Assembly: GCF_902141855.1 (NCBI RefSeq)
Contig: NZ_CABFVH010000052.1
Location: 1 to 34,272 of the forward strand
Direction of reading: 5' to 3'
DNA from: Methylobacterium dankookense
Lineage (GTDB): Bacteria; Pseudomonadota; Alphaproteobacteria; Rhizobiales; Beijerinckiaceae
DNA length: 34,272 nt
Below, piece by piece: positions 17,024 through 25,929 of the stretch (its first letter is position 1; each line of letters begins with the position of its first letter). The position numbers and the translations under genes are program-made. The notes beneath the pieces are model-generated. The model saw only the letters and a program-made list of their open reading frames with translations, was not told the origin of the DNA and made no database searches.

Positions 17024-17107
17024 CGCTCGGTGCCGCCCACTTGTCCGAAACAAGCTTTGGACCGAGCAGCCTGGGATGCAATGCAATTCGGATAATTTGA
17101 CCCAAAG

Positions 17108-17119
17108 TTGTGATCACAA
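17108..17119. promoter_or_regulatory. Perfect 12-base palindrome upstream of the LuxR-type gene
   Basis: TTGTGATCACAA is fully self-complementary and lies in an unusually AT-rich patch (about 17080-17120) some 85 bases upstream of the regulator's ATG. Its form suggests a dimeric repressor or activator site. Which protein binds cannot be told; autoregulation by the adjacent gene product is one option. Confidence 0.5.
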
Positions 17120-17146
17120 GGTGATCCGGCGCACCTGCGGCCCTGT

Positions 17147-18007
17147 TCAGTAGCCGATCTGGCCGAGACTAATCTCCCAGACCCGCTCCTGCACGCCCGC
17201 GTCGCGGGCCTCGCGCGAGGGCACAACTTCCGCGCAGCGGGCGAAGTAGCGGCCGCTGACACCGTCAAGCTCCGGCGCGCAGGCCAGGTGGAGCGAGGTC
17301 GCCGCCCCCTGTTCCGGGGTCGACAGGAAGGGCCGGATCAGGCTCCAGCCGAACCCGAGCAGGCCGCCCGCGTCGCGGGCGAAGCCCGAGCGGATGACGC
17401 CGGGATGCAGGGCGTTCACGGTGACGCCGCTATCCGCGAGCCGCCGGGCGAGCGCGGCGGTGAAGAGCACGTTGCCGAGCTTGGCCTGGGCATAGGCCTT
17501 CATCCCGCCGTAGCGCCGCTGTCCCTCCAGGTCGTCGAAGTCCACATGCCCGCGCGTATGCGCCGCCGAGGCGACGTTGACGATGCGGGGCCTGCGGCCC
17601 GCCCGCGCCCCATCCTTCATCAGGTCGAGGAGTTCGAGGGTGAGCAGCACGTAGCCGAGATGATCGAGGGCCCAGGTTCGCTCGATCCCGTCCACGGTCT
17701 CGGCGCGCCGGTCGAAGATCGCGCCCGCATTGTTCACGAGCACATCGAGCCGGTCGTGCCCGGCACGGATCTCGGCCGCGAGGCGCCGGATCTCGGCCTG
17801 CGCGGAGAGGTCGGCCCGCGCTGTGGCGAGGTCGGCGCCCGGCAGCGCGGCGCGGATCCGGGCTTGCGCCCGCGCCAGGCGTTCCGCGTCGCGCCCGACG
17901 AGGACGACGCGCGCGCCCCGGCGGGCGAGGCCGAGGGCGGTCTCGTAGCCGATCCCGTTGGTCGCCCCCGTGACGAGGCAGGTCCGGCCGGCGAGCACCG
18001 TCTCCAT
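17147..18007 (-). CDS. Short-chain dehydrogenase/reductase (retinol-dehydrogenase-like)
   Basis: A 286-residue NAD(P)-dependent oxidoreductase with a Rossmann fold. The cofactor loop TGATNGIG is at 13-20; VGRD at the end of strand 2 carries an Arg suited to NADPH. NNAG is at 92-95. Catalytic Ser147 (NVASAAH), Tyr172 and Lys176 (YAQAK) are present. The Asn usually found in the helix after NNAG is replaced by Asp in WALDHLG, an oddity worth noting. The layout matches the retinol dehydrogenase / WWOX-like group, whose bacterial substrates are mostly unknown. ATG 18007 lies 4 bases after the stop of the DUF1328 gene, so the two are probably co-transcribed. Confidence 0.93.
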   Translation of the reverse strand: METVLAGRTCLVTGATNGIGYETALGLARRGARVVLVGRDAERLARAQARIRAALPGADLATARADLSAQAEIRRLAAEIRAGHDRLDVLVNNAGAIFDRRAETVDGIERTWALDHLGYVLLTLELLDLMKDGARAGRRPRIVNVASAAHTRGHVDFDDLEGQRRYGGMKAYAQAKLGNVLFTAALARRLADSGVTVNALHPGVIRSGFARDAGGLLGFGWSLIRPFLSTPEQGAATSLHLACAPELDGVSGRYFARCAEVVPSREARDAGVQERVWEISLGQIGY

Positions 18008-18011
18008 CGGA

Positions 18012-18191
18012 TCAGAACACCGCCTGCCCGATGGCGAAGGCGACGACCACGATGACGATCGCGATCAGCAGGAACAGGCCGAACAGGATGCGCGACAGGG
18101 CGCCGGCGCCCGAGGCGATGCCGGTGAAGCCGAGGCCGCCCGCGATCACCGAGATCACGAAGCAGATCAAGGCCCATTTCAGGAGGGACAT
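18012..18191 (-). CDS. DUF1328 (YtjA-like) small membrane protein
   Basis: A 59-codon gene that is easy to miss. It reads MSLLKWALICFVISVIAGG, then LGFTGIASGAGALSRILFG and LFLLIAIVIVVVAFAIG, giving two membrane helices with the LGFTGIA signature of DUF1328. Members are small inner-membrane proteins of unknown function, often stress-induced. ATG 18191 has CGGAG at normal spacing. The stop lies 4 bases upstream of the SDR start, suggesting one operon. Its divergent neighbour starts at 18647. Confidence 0.9.
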   Translation of the reverse strand: MSLLKWALICFVISVIAGGLGFTGIASGAGALSRILFGLFLLIAIVIVVVAFAIGQAVF

Positions 18192-18646
18192 GCGGGCGAC
18201 TCCGGGCGGGCGGCCATGCGGCCGGCATCGAGACTGAGAGTGCGGTCAATGCGGCGCAAGCGCGACCGTTCCGTCGGCTTGGGCTCTCGCGGGGCCTTTA
18301 TTCTTAATCCCGGCTTCCGCGAAGCGGCATGCCGTCCGGCTCGTCCACGGGCCTCTCCGCCCCCTTACGGGGCGGAGCCGGAGGTGGGGGTGGTGCAGGA
18401 TCGAGCGGGGCGCGGTGCCTTCTGCCCCCACACCCGATCCCTGCCCGCAAGGGGCATGGGAGCGCGACGCGCCTCAAATGCGGCCCACCGCGTCAAGAAT
18501 CCCGAAAGCCTGCTTCGTGAGCGAGCGTTTACCTGAACACGGGTTCAGATTCTGCCGTTAACTTCTCAAAGGATCCCACGGGAGCATAGTCGATTACATC
18601 AGGGAACAAGCACCGGCGACAACAAAGTCCGGAGAGGTATCGAACG
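18192..18646. other. Intergenic stretch with hairpins between divergent genes
   Basis: This 455-base gap has no supported gene. It contains a 9-bp stem (CTCCGCCCC at 18355-18363 with GGGGCGGAG at 18369-18377), a 16-base string at 18456-18471 shared with 305-320, and a dyad CTGAAC/GTTCAG at 18533-18548. The part from 18530 to 18646 is less GC-rich and probably holds the promoter of the plus-strand gene at 18647. The middle part looks like degenerate dispersed repeat. Confidence 0.5.
18355..18377. repeat. 9-bp intergenic hairpin
   Basis: CTCCGCCCC (18355-18363) pairs exactly with GGGGCGGAG (18369-18377) around CTTAC. It lies between divergent genes, so it is unlikely to be a terminator of either and is more likely part of a dispersed palindromic repeat. 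Confidence 0.5.
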
Positions 18647-19090
18647 ATGATCACGCTTTCTCTTCAGCACTTCTGCAACCATACCCAGTCGGCCGGCGCC
18701 ATCACCGAGTCCGACGTGCGCCGCCTAGTGCGGCACGTGCTCCCGGACGGGATCACCAGCCGCGACGAGGCCGACATGCTCATCGCCCTGGAGCGGGCGG
18801 TGCCGCAGGTCGACCGCTCCTTCGGCGACTTCCTGATCCAGGCGGTGGTCGATTTCGCGGTCTGGGGCGAGCGCCCCACCGGCCGGATCGAGCGCGAGAC
18901 CGCCGCCTGGCTCGCGGGCTCGCTCGCCGGCCGCACCGGCCCGACCCCGGTCGGCGCCCGCATCGCCGTCGAGATCGTGCGCGAGGCCCATGCCAGCGCC
19001 GAGAACCTCACCGTGTTCGCGCTGGAGGCGAATCGCTGGACGCGGCAGCCCACCGAGATCCGCCGTCCGGTCTTCGCGCTCGCCGCCTGA
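18647..19090 (+). CDS. Unrecognised 147-residue protein
   Basis: I do not recognise a family with confidence. The protein is mostly helical, soluble and slightly acidic, with no signal peptide. The segment SAGAITESDVRRLVRHVLPDG, then SRDEADMLIALERAV and FGDFLIQAVVDFAVWGERPTG, has the look of a small helical-bundle domain with EF-hand-like or TerB-like spacing. Key metal ligands are not evident. The C-terminal part (IAVEIVREAHASAENL) forms another helix. ATG 18647 is preceded by GGAGAGG at good spacing, so it is very likely translated. It stands alone, 158 bases upstream of pccA. Confidence 0.75.
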   Translation: MITLSLQHFCNHTQSAGAITESDVRRLVRHVLPDGITSRDEADMLIALERAVPQVDRSFGDFLIQAVVDFAVWGERPTGRIERETAAWLAGSLAGRTGPTPVGARIAVEIVREAHASAENLTVFALEANRWTRQPTEIRRPVFALAA

Positions 19091-19247
19091 TCCCTCCGGC
19101 TGAACCCCGCCGCCCGACCCTCACCTCAGGAAGGAGCCCAAAAGCACAGCTTCCGTCCGCCGCGCATCTGCTTTATCGGACATGTCGACCGGGCCTCGAG
19201 AACCCGGATCGAATCCCGGGAAGCTAACGGTCCGAGTGCGGCACACG

Positions 19248-21254
<2,007 letters not shown>

Positions 21255-21423
21255 GCGCCTATCCGACCGGACATCACCGGGCCTTCCCACCCACGACCTC
21301 ATCCTGAGGGGGCGGGTGGGGATCTTCGAAGTCTGGCCGACTGCTGGAAGCGTGGTCGAACAGGCTCCAAGAACCGGGGCGCGGTGATCGCGCCCGGGAA
21401 CGCGCGGCGCAGGCGTCCGGACC
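21255..21423. other. Intergenic gap with dispersed-repeat remnant
   Basis: The 13-base string CGACCTCATCCTG at 21294-21306 recurs at 24598-24610. It matches the start of an intergenic repeat common in Rhizobiales genomes (gacctcatcctgagg...). The flanks CCCACCC and GGGTGGG could pair. No gene is seen. Confidence 0.45.
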
Positions 21424-21855
21424 ATGCCCCTCTACTTCGCCTACGGCGCCAACATGGACGCCGCCGCCATGGCGCTGCGCTGCCCAGCCTCGCAACTGGT
21501 CGGGCAGGGCCGGCTGCAGCGCCATCGCTTCGTCATCATGCGCGAGGGCTATGCCTCGGTGGTGCGCGATGCGAGCGAGACCGTCTGGGGCGTGCTCTGG
21601 GACCTCGCGCTCGCCGACGTGCCGGCGCTCGACCGCTACGAGGGCGTCTCGGGCGGGCTCTACGTCAAGGCCTACCAGCCGGTCTCCGCGCAAGGCGGCG
21701 TCCGGCGCGCCCTGATCTATCTCGGCCGCAATGCCGGGCCGGGGGTGCCGCGGCCGGGCTATCTCGAAGCGGTGCTCGAAGCGGGCGAGGCCGCGCAATT
21801 GCCGCCCGCCTATCTCCGTCAGGTCCGCGCCTGGCTGCGCGGCGCCAAGGCCTGA
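21424..21855 (+). CDS. Gamma-glutamylcyclotransferase-like (AIG2/GGCT fold) protein
   Basis: A 143-residue protein of the gamma-glutamylcyclotransferase fold, whose members release 5-oxoproline from gamma-glutamyl amines or peptides. The substrate loop YGAN occurs at 7-10 (typical YGxN) and the general acid/base is Glu73 in LDRYEGV. VWGVLWDL is the usual core strand. The C terminus is short and Arg-rich. It looks complete, starting at ATG 21424. It lies between pccA and ftcR with no operon link visible. The true substrate is uncertain, as most bacterial members are uncharacterised. Confidence 0.87.
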   Translation: MPLYFAYGANMDAAAMALRCPASQLVGQGRLQRHRFVIMREGYASVVRDASETVWGVLWDLALADVPALDRYEGVSGGLYVKAYQPVSAQGGVRRALIYLGRNAGPGVPRPGYLEAVLEAGEAAQLPPAYLRQVRAWLRGAKA

Positions 21856-21921
21856 CGGCCCACCGGGAGGGTGTGGCAGCGGCGCCACATTGCATGCCAT
21901 CGCCTCGGGTGCGGTGCATCA

Positions 21922-21936
21922 TTAACACCGCGTTAA
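21922..21936. promoter_or_regulatory. CtrA-type double half-site (TTAA-N7-TTAA) upstream of ftcR
   Basis: TTAA at 21922-21925 and TTAA at 21933-21936 are separated by exactly 7 bases, and the second continues CCAT, giving TTAACCAT. This is the established Caulobacter-type CtrA recognition pattern. It lies about 200 bases upstream of the ftcR start codon. A further TTAACG half-site is at 21959-21964. CtrA control of flagellar master regulators is common in alphaproteobacteria; binding here is inferred. Confidence 0.7.
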
Positions 21937-22132
21937 CCATTTCCGGAAAGAAGTCTCCTTAACGAACGGTTCACAGCCGGGAGCGGATCGCGGGGTCTTT
22001 TCGGGACTTCGCGCCCTGAACGACGGTTTCGCGCCGCCGTCCCGGCCAGGAAGACTTTCGCTCACGTCGGCAGATCAAGTCGATCGGCTCCGCGCCGGGC
22101 GAACGACGCTGCTTGTCCGGGAAAAGCTTGAG

Positions 22133-22813
22133 ATGTACATCGTCGTCGACGAGCGCGCGAGCGTCACCGAGCAGTACGTGGCCGGCTTCACCGCGGAGGG
22201 CGTCGCGGCCCGCGGCCTGTTCGCCGAGACCTTCCAGGACTGGCTCTCGGTGACCCCCGCGCAGGACCTCGCGGCGGTGACGGGCTTCGTGCTCGGCGAT
22301 TGCAGCGACCGCCCGGGCGCCACCATGTCGATCCGCAGCCTCTCGCAGGCGCCGATCATCGCGCTCAACGAGACCCGCTCCCTGGAGCAGACCCTGGCGC
22401 TGTTCACCGCCGGCATCGACGACGTGGTGCGCAAGCCCGTCCATGTGCGCGAGATCATCGCCCGCGCCGCGGCGATCCGGCGCCGGGTGAGCCGCGGCGC
22501 GGCCCCCGCCACCACGCCCGACCGGGCCGGCCGCCTCGTCGTCCACGCCGACGGGCGCGATCCCGAGATCGACGGGCAGAGCCTGCTCCTGCCCCGGCGC
22601 GAGCGGCACATCCTCGAATATCTCGCCAAGCACCGCGGCCGGCAGGTGACGAAGGGCCAGATCTTCGCGGCCGTCTACGGCGACCTGGAGACGGCCTGCG
22701 AGGAGAGCGTGGTCGAGGGCCACATCTCGAAGCTGCGCAAGAAGCTGCGCGCGCGCCTCGGCCACGACCCGATCGAGGCCAAGCGGCTCGCCGGCTACAC
22801 CTTCGTCGGCTGA
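22133..22813 (+). CDS. ftcR: FtcR/Rem-type flagellar transcriptional regulator
   Basis: A 226-residue atypical response regulator that activates flagellar genes in Brucella (FtcR) and Sinorhizobium (Rem). The N-terminal receiver-like domain opens MYIVVDERASVTEQYVAGF, very close to the FtcR start, and keeps a Lys-Pro pair (VVRKPVHVREI). The canonical receiver core (DD pair, LLLD) is altered: Asp56 in FVLGDC is the only acidic residue near the phosphorylation position. The C-terminal OmpR-type winged helix includes LLPRRERHILEYLAKHRGR, KGQIFAAVYG and VEGHISKLRKKLRARLG. ATG 22133 is the natural start. It is convergent with flagellin and shares a terminator with it. A double CtrA site lies upstream, suggesting cell-cycle control of motility. 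Confidence 0.9.
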   Translation: MYIVVDERASVTEQYVAGFTAEGVAARGLFAETFQDWLSVTPAQDLAAVTGFVLGDCSDRPGATMSIRSLSQAPIIALNETRSLEQTLALFTAGIDDVVRKPVHVREIIARAAAIRRRVSRGAAPATTPDRAGRLVVHADGRDPEIDGQSLLLPRRERHILEYLAKHRGRQVTKGQIFAAVYGDLETACEESVVEGHISKLRKKLRARLGHDPIEAKRLAGYTFVG

Positions 22814-22840
22814 TCCGCCCAGCCGCCTGTTGGAAATGAA

Positions 22841-22868
22841 AAGGCCGCGCCCGGAAGGGCGCGGCCTT
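22841..22868 (-). terminator. Bidirectional terminator shared by ftcR and flagellin
   Basis: AAGGCCGCGCCC (22841-22852) pairs exactly with GGGCGCGGCCTT (22857-22868) around GGAA. On the minus strand it is followed by TTCATTT, a good end for the flagellin transcript. On the plus strand the T-run is weaker. It lies in the 103-base gap between the two convergent genes. Confidence 0.9.
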
Positions 22869-22916
22869 GTCCGTCCTGGCCGCCCGGCGCGGGGCCGGGC
22901 GGCCTCTCACCCGCCC

Positions 22917-24242
22917 TTAGCGGAAGAGCGAGAGGACGTTCTGCGTCGCGGAGTTGGCGATCGACAGCGTCTGGACCGCGAGCTGCTGCTGGGTCTGGAG
23001 CGCCTTGAGCTTGGTCGACTCCTCCTCGACGTCGGCGTCGACCAGGGTGCCGATGGCGCGGTCGTTGGCCTTCATCAGGGTGTCCAAGAACGACTTCTGG
23101 CCGTCGACCTGGGTCTTGCTGGCGCCGAGCTTGGTGCCGACGTCGGTGACCTTGGCGATGGCGGATTCCACGAGGTCGATGAAGCTCTTCATCGTGGTGT
23201 CGTTCACGGAGCCGGAGCCCGCGGTCCAGATCGCGAGGCTGTCGACCGAGGTCGAGCCGTCGTCCAGGATGCCGTTCTGGGCGCCGCCGGTGGAGTTGGT
23301 GCCCGCGGCGGTGGCCGCCGTGGTGGTGGTGCCGAAGCCGATATTCACCACGCTGGTAGTGCTGTTCATCGCCACCGACAGGGTCGCGCCCGTGCCGGTG
23401 GAGCCGACGCCGATCGTCTCGAACTGCAGGCGGCCCGAGCCGTCGAGGGTGGCGTTGACCTTGCCGTTGAGCGTCGTGTTGCCGACGATGCTGTTGTTGA
23501 TCGCCGAGAGCAGCTCGTCCTTCGTCACCTTGGTGATGTCCTGGACGTGCGCCTGCAGCGAGGTGGCGTTGAGGGTGATCGTCTGCGTGCCGCCCGAGGC
23601 GAGGGCGATGTCGAGGCTCGCCTGCTTGGCGCCGCTGAAGTCCAGCGTGCCGCTGATGGCCGCGCCCGCCACGACCTTGGCGCTGGTGGCCGGCGTGCCG
23701 GTGGTGCTGGCGTCGTAGAGGCGGATGCCGGCCACGTCGATGTTCACGTTCGAGAAGGTCACGGTGCCGGCGGAGTTGCGCGAGAAGCCGGCCACGATGT
23801 TGCGCGTGGCCGAGTAGTCGGAGCTCGACGAGTTCGTGGACAGCCAGTTCTGGCCGTTCGAGACCGAGGAATCGGCGATGGCGCGCATGTTGTTCTGGAT
23901 GGCCGCGATCTCGGTCTGGACCTTCGAGCGGTCGACGCCCGGCTGCAGGGCGGTCTGCAGCTTCGAGCGCATGTTCTTGAGCTGGTCGAGGACGCTGGTC
24001 ACGCCGTTATAGGCGATGTCGATCGACGAGGAGCCGAGGCCGAGCGAGTCCTTCACGGCCGAGAGCGAGGCGTTGTCGGTGCGCACCGTGGTGGCGATCG
24101 ACCAGTAGGCGGCGTTGTCCGAGGCGTTGGAGACGCGCTGGCCGGTCGAGACGCGGTTGCTGGTCGTGTCGAGGTTCTGGTTGATGGTCTTGAGCGTGGT
24201 CAGCGCCGTCATTGCGGCGGAGTTGGTCAGCAGGCTGGTCAC
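22917..24242 (-). CDS. fliC: Flagellin
   Basis: The 441-residue filament subunit, secreted by the flagellar export apparatus. The N-terminal D0/D1 region (1 to about 165) has the alphaproteobacterial signature NRVSTGQRVSNASDNAAYWSIA. The C-terminal D1/D0 region (about 345-441) ends TLSIANSATQNVLSLFR. The variable domain (about 166-320) is Thr/Ser/Gly-rich and beta-like; residues 195-306 resemble a segment of the DUF1217 protein at 25930. No Cys is present, as is usual for filament proteins. The start is GTG 24242, needed to keep the conserved MTSLLTN start, with GGAAAG upstream. The long leader contains a 7-bp hairpin, a possible site of FlbT control. A strong terminator follows the gene. Confidence 0.96.
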   Translation of the reverse strand: MTSLLTNSAAMTALTTLKTINQNLDTTSNRVSTGQRVSNASDNAAYWSIATTVRTDNASLSAVKDSLGLGSSSIDIAYNGVTSVLDQLKNMRSKLQTALQPGVDRSKVQTEIAAIQNNMRAIADSSVSNGQNWLSTNSSSSDYSATRNIVAGFSRNSAGTVTFSNVNIDVAGIRLYDASTTGTPATSAKVVAGAAISGTLDFSGAKQASLDIALASGGTQTITLNATSLQAHVQDITKVTKDELLSAINNSIVGNTTLNGKVNATLDGSGRLQFETIGVGSTGTGATLSVAMNSTTSVVNIGFGTTTTAATAAGTNSTGGAQNGILDDGSTSVDSLAIWTAGSGSVNDTTMKSFIDLVESAIAKVTDVGTKLGASKTQVDGQKSFLDTLMKANDRAIGTLVDADVEEESTKLKALQTQQQLAVQTLSIANSATQNVLSLFR

Positions 24243-24652
24243 GGGTCGAGCTTTCCGGGAATGAGAGTGCGGGAGGAGGTCCGTATCCGGGCTTGCACCG
24301 GGGCAGCGCGGCCGTGGCGGACCGCTGGCCCCGGAGGCCGGGGCGACTCTGCGCGTTGGACATCCGGACTTTCACCGGTGCAGCGGACCGACATCATGTC
24401 TCTGGGACGAAGCCCAGCCGCTGAGACTCTTCGCATTCGGCGCCGTGCCCGGAGAGCCCGGCCGCCGATATCCGCACTCTGGCAGGATCGGATTATCAAC
24501 CTATTAAGCGCGCGGGCCGGCCGAATCGCGGGGCGGGACATTCCCGCCGGATCCTGCTCGACCGCGATGCCCACCGGGCTGCGACGATCCCCCCTCTCGA
24601 CCTCATCCTGGGGTCTGAAGTCGCGGACGGAGGAGAGCCGTCGGACAGGCCC
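24243..24652 (-). promoter_or_regulatory. Flagellin leader and promoter region
   Basis: This 410-base gap between flagellin and the PilZ gene holds no supported gene. A stem GCCCCGG/CCGGGGC at 24328-24344 lies about 90 bases upstream of the flagellin start and would be in its leader. An AT-rich patch at about 24490-24508 (ATTATCAACCTATTAA) is the likeliest promoter area, but I cannot assign a clear sigma factor consensus. A 13-base repeat remnant lies at 24598-24610. Confidence 0.45.
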
Positions 24653-24958
24653 TCAGAAGCAGCCCGGCTCGAAGGTGACGCCCGCGAACTCTCCGCGGCG
24701 CCAGCGCAGCCGCACGGCGCGGATGCGCAGGTCGTGGGCGGCGATGGCCAGCTCGAAGACCTCCGGCAGGTCGAGGGCGGGGGCGACCCGCAGCTTGGCG
24801 CCGCTCGCGGAGAGGTCGCGGATCTCGCAGGCGATCATCCGGCTGGCCAGCACGATCCGCCCCTGCTGCACCACGCGGTGGCGCTTGGCCCGGGTGGGGA
24901 CATGAGCGGGAACGTCGGCGGAGGCGCCTGCGGGCGCGTCGGGCAGGGCATCGGTCAT
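24653..24958 (-). CDS. PilZ-domain protein beside flagellin
   Basis: A 101-residue single PilZ-domain protein. After a 20-residue Ala/Pro-rich leader come RAKRHRVVQQGRI and ACEIRDLSASGAKLRV, then DLPEVFELAI and IRAVRLRWRRGEFAGVTFE. The DLSASG motif is intact. The RxxxR motif is displaced in RAKRHR, so c-di-GMP binding is less certain than for the PilZ protein at 13788, whose core it closely resembles. ATG 24958 is the natural start. Its position between flagellin and flagellar assembly genes suggests a role in motility control, for example as a small brake or chaperone, but this is inferred. Confidence 0.85.
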   Translation of the reverse strand: MTDALPDAPAGASADVPAHVPTRAKRHRVVQQGRIVLASRMIACEIRDLSASGAKLRVAPALDLPEVFELAIAAHDLRIRAVRLRWRRGEFAGVTFEPGCF

Positions 24959-25012
24959 CGCCGGTCGCGCATCCGGTTGGCGGGCTTCGCGGACAGGCCT
25001 AGCGCCGGCCCG

Positions 25013-25027
25013 TTAACGAAGCGTCAA
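25013..25027. promoter_or_regulatory. Degenerate CtrA-like site between divergent genes
   Basis: TTAA at 25013-25016 and TCAA at 25024-25027 are separated by 7 bases, one mismatch from the CtrA pattern. It lies between the PilZ gene (minus, starts 24958) and the membrane protein gene (plus, starts 25086). The single mismatch makes chance occurrence plausible. Confidence 0.3.
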
Positions 25028-25085
25028 GCATAACCCGGCACCCCTTGGGGCACGCGAATCCGCCCCGGAGCCCGCCGCCCCCGCC

Positions 25086-25664
25086 ATGACCGCCCGCCCG
25101 GCCAGACCGCCCCGCGCCCGGACGCAAACCGAGACGCCAGCCCCGCCGCGGCGCCTTCCCCTGCGCCTGCCCGAGCGCCCGCTCGCCGGCGCGGTGACGC
25201 GCGCCCGCGCCCGGGAGGCCGGCATCGAGCGCGCGGTGATGGGCGGTGCCCTGCTGCTCGCGCTGACGGCGAGCGGGTTCGCCGGCTATGTCATCGCCGG
25301 CCAGTCGCGGCCCTACGCCGTCCAGGCGGTGCTGCCGGCCGATACTCGCCCCTTCGCCTGGAAGCGGCCCCCCGATGCCCCGGCGCGGGCGGCGATCCCC
25401 GACCTCGACCCGACGACGACCGGCACCATCCCCGAGCGCGCGGCCTCGGCCGCGCCCGACCAGCCGGAGCCCGCGGCCGAGGCCGGCTACAGCCTGCTGC
25501 GGGCGGGCGCCGGCAGCGCCGAGCTGCAGGGGACGACGGGGCTCGTGCGGGTCTCGACCGGGTCCGAACTGCCCGGGGCCGGCCGGGTCCTCGCCATCCG
25601 CAACACCGGCGCGGGCTGGGTGGTCATCACCACGCAGACCATCATCGGGCCGACGCGGCTGTGA
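25086..25664 (+). CDS. Membrane-anchored protein of unknown function
   Basis: A 192-residue protein. Residues 1-45 are Arg/Pro-rich and cytosolic; about 50-72 (AVMGGALLLALTASGFAGYVIAG) form one membrane helix; a Pro/Ala-rich linker follows. The C-terminal 60 residues (YSLLRAGAGSAELQGTTG, then VRVSTGSELPGAGRVLAIRN and GAGWVVITTQTII) form a small beta-rich periplasmic domain with the rhythm seen in many alphaproteobacterial orphan proteins. I do not know its function. It lies just before the flagellar operon, but a 265-base gap with a palindromic element separates them. ATG 25086 lacks a strong ribosome site; GTG alternatives exist. Confidence 0.7.
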   Translation: MTARPARPPRARTQTETPAPPRRLPLRLPERPLAGAVTRARAREAGIERAVMGGALLLALTASGFAGYVIAGQSRPYAVQAVLPADTRPFAWKRPPDAPARAAIPDLDPTTTGTIPERAASAAPDQPEPAAEAGYSLLRAGAGSAELQGTTGLVRVSTGSELPGAGRVLAIRNTGAGWVVITTQTIIGPTRL

Positions 25665-25671
25665 CCGGCTC

Positions 25672-25799
25672 ATACCAAAATGCGTTGATCCCGACCCATG
25701 GTCGCGATCAACGCGCCCGGCGGACGGCCGCCGCCGCCAAGATCCGTCCCACTGCGCGCGGGCGGACTGCGATGAATCGAGCTCATCGCCGTCTGGTAT
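25672..25799. repeat. MITE-like palindromic element
   Basis: The outer ends are ATACCA (25672-25677) and TGGTAT (25794-25799), exact inverted repeats 128 bases apart. Inside, GCGTTGATC (25682-25690) pairs with GATCAACGC (25706-25714), and within that GACC pairs with GGTC around CAT. No gene is seen in the element. It could be a non-autonomous mobile remnant or a dispersed palindrome. The inner hairpin could terminate the upstream gene. Confidence 0.5.
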
Positions 25800-25929
25800 C
25801 AGGCCGCCCCACGGCATCCCTCCAGGCAAGCCCCGAGCAAGGGACCGCACCTAGAGCCGTCTCCATCCGAGCGCGCAGGATGGCCGACGCGATGACCCTT
25901 GAGACCCTGCCCGAGGCGGAGGCGCGCAC

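Noticed and set aside
19190..19230. tRNA-like string (GGATCGAATCCCGGG)
   Set aside because: It resembles a T-arm, but no acceptor stem, D-arm or anticodon arm can be formed around it.
22830..24905. 691-codon plus-strand frame antisense to flagellin and PilZ
   Set aside because: Gly/Ala/Arg/Asp/His-rich product with no recognisable domain; the flagellin frame is conserved end to end.
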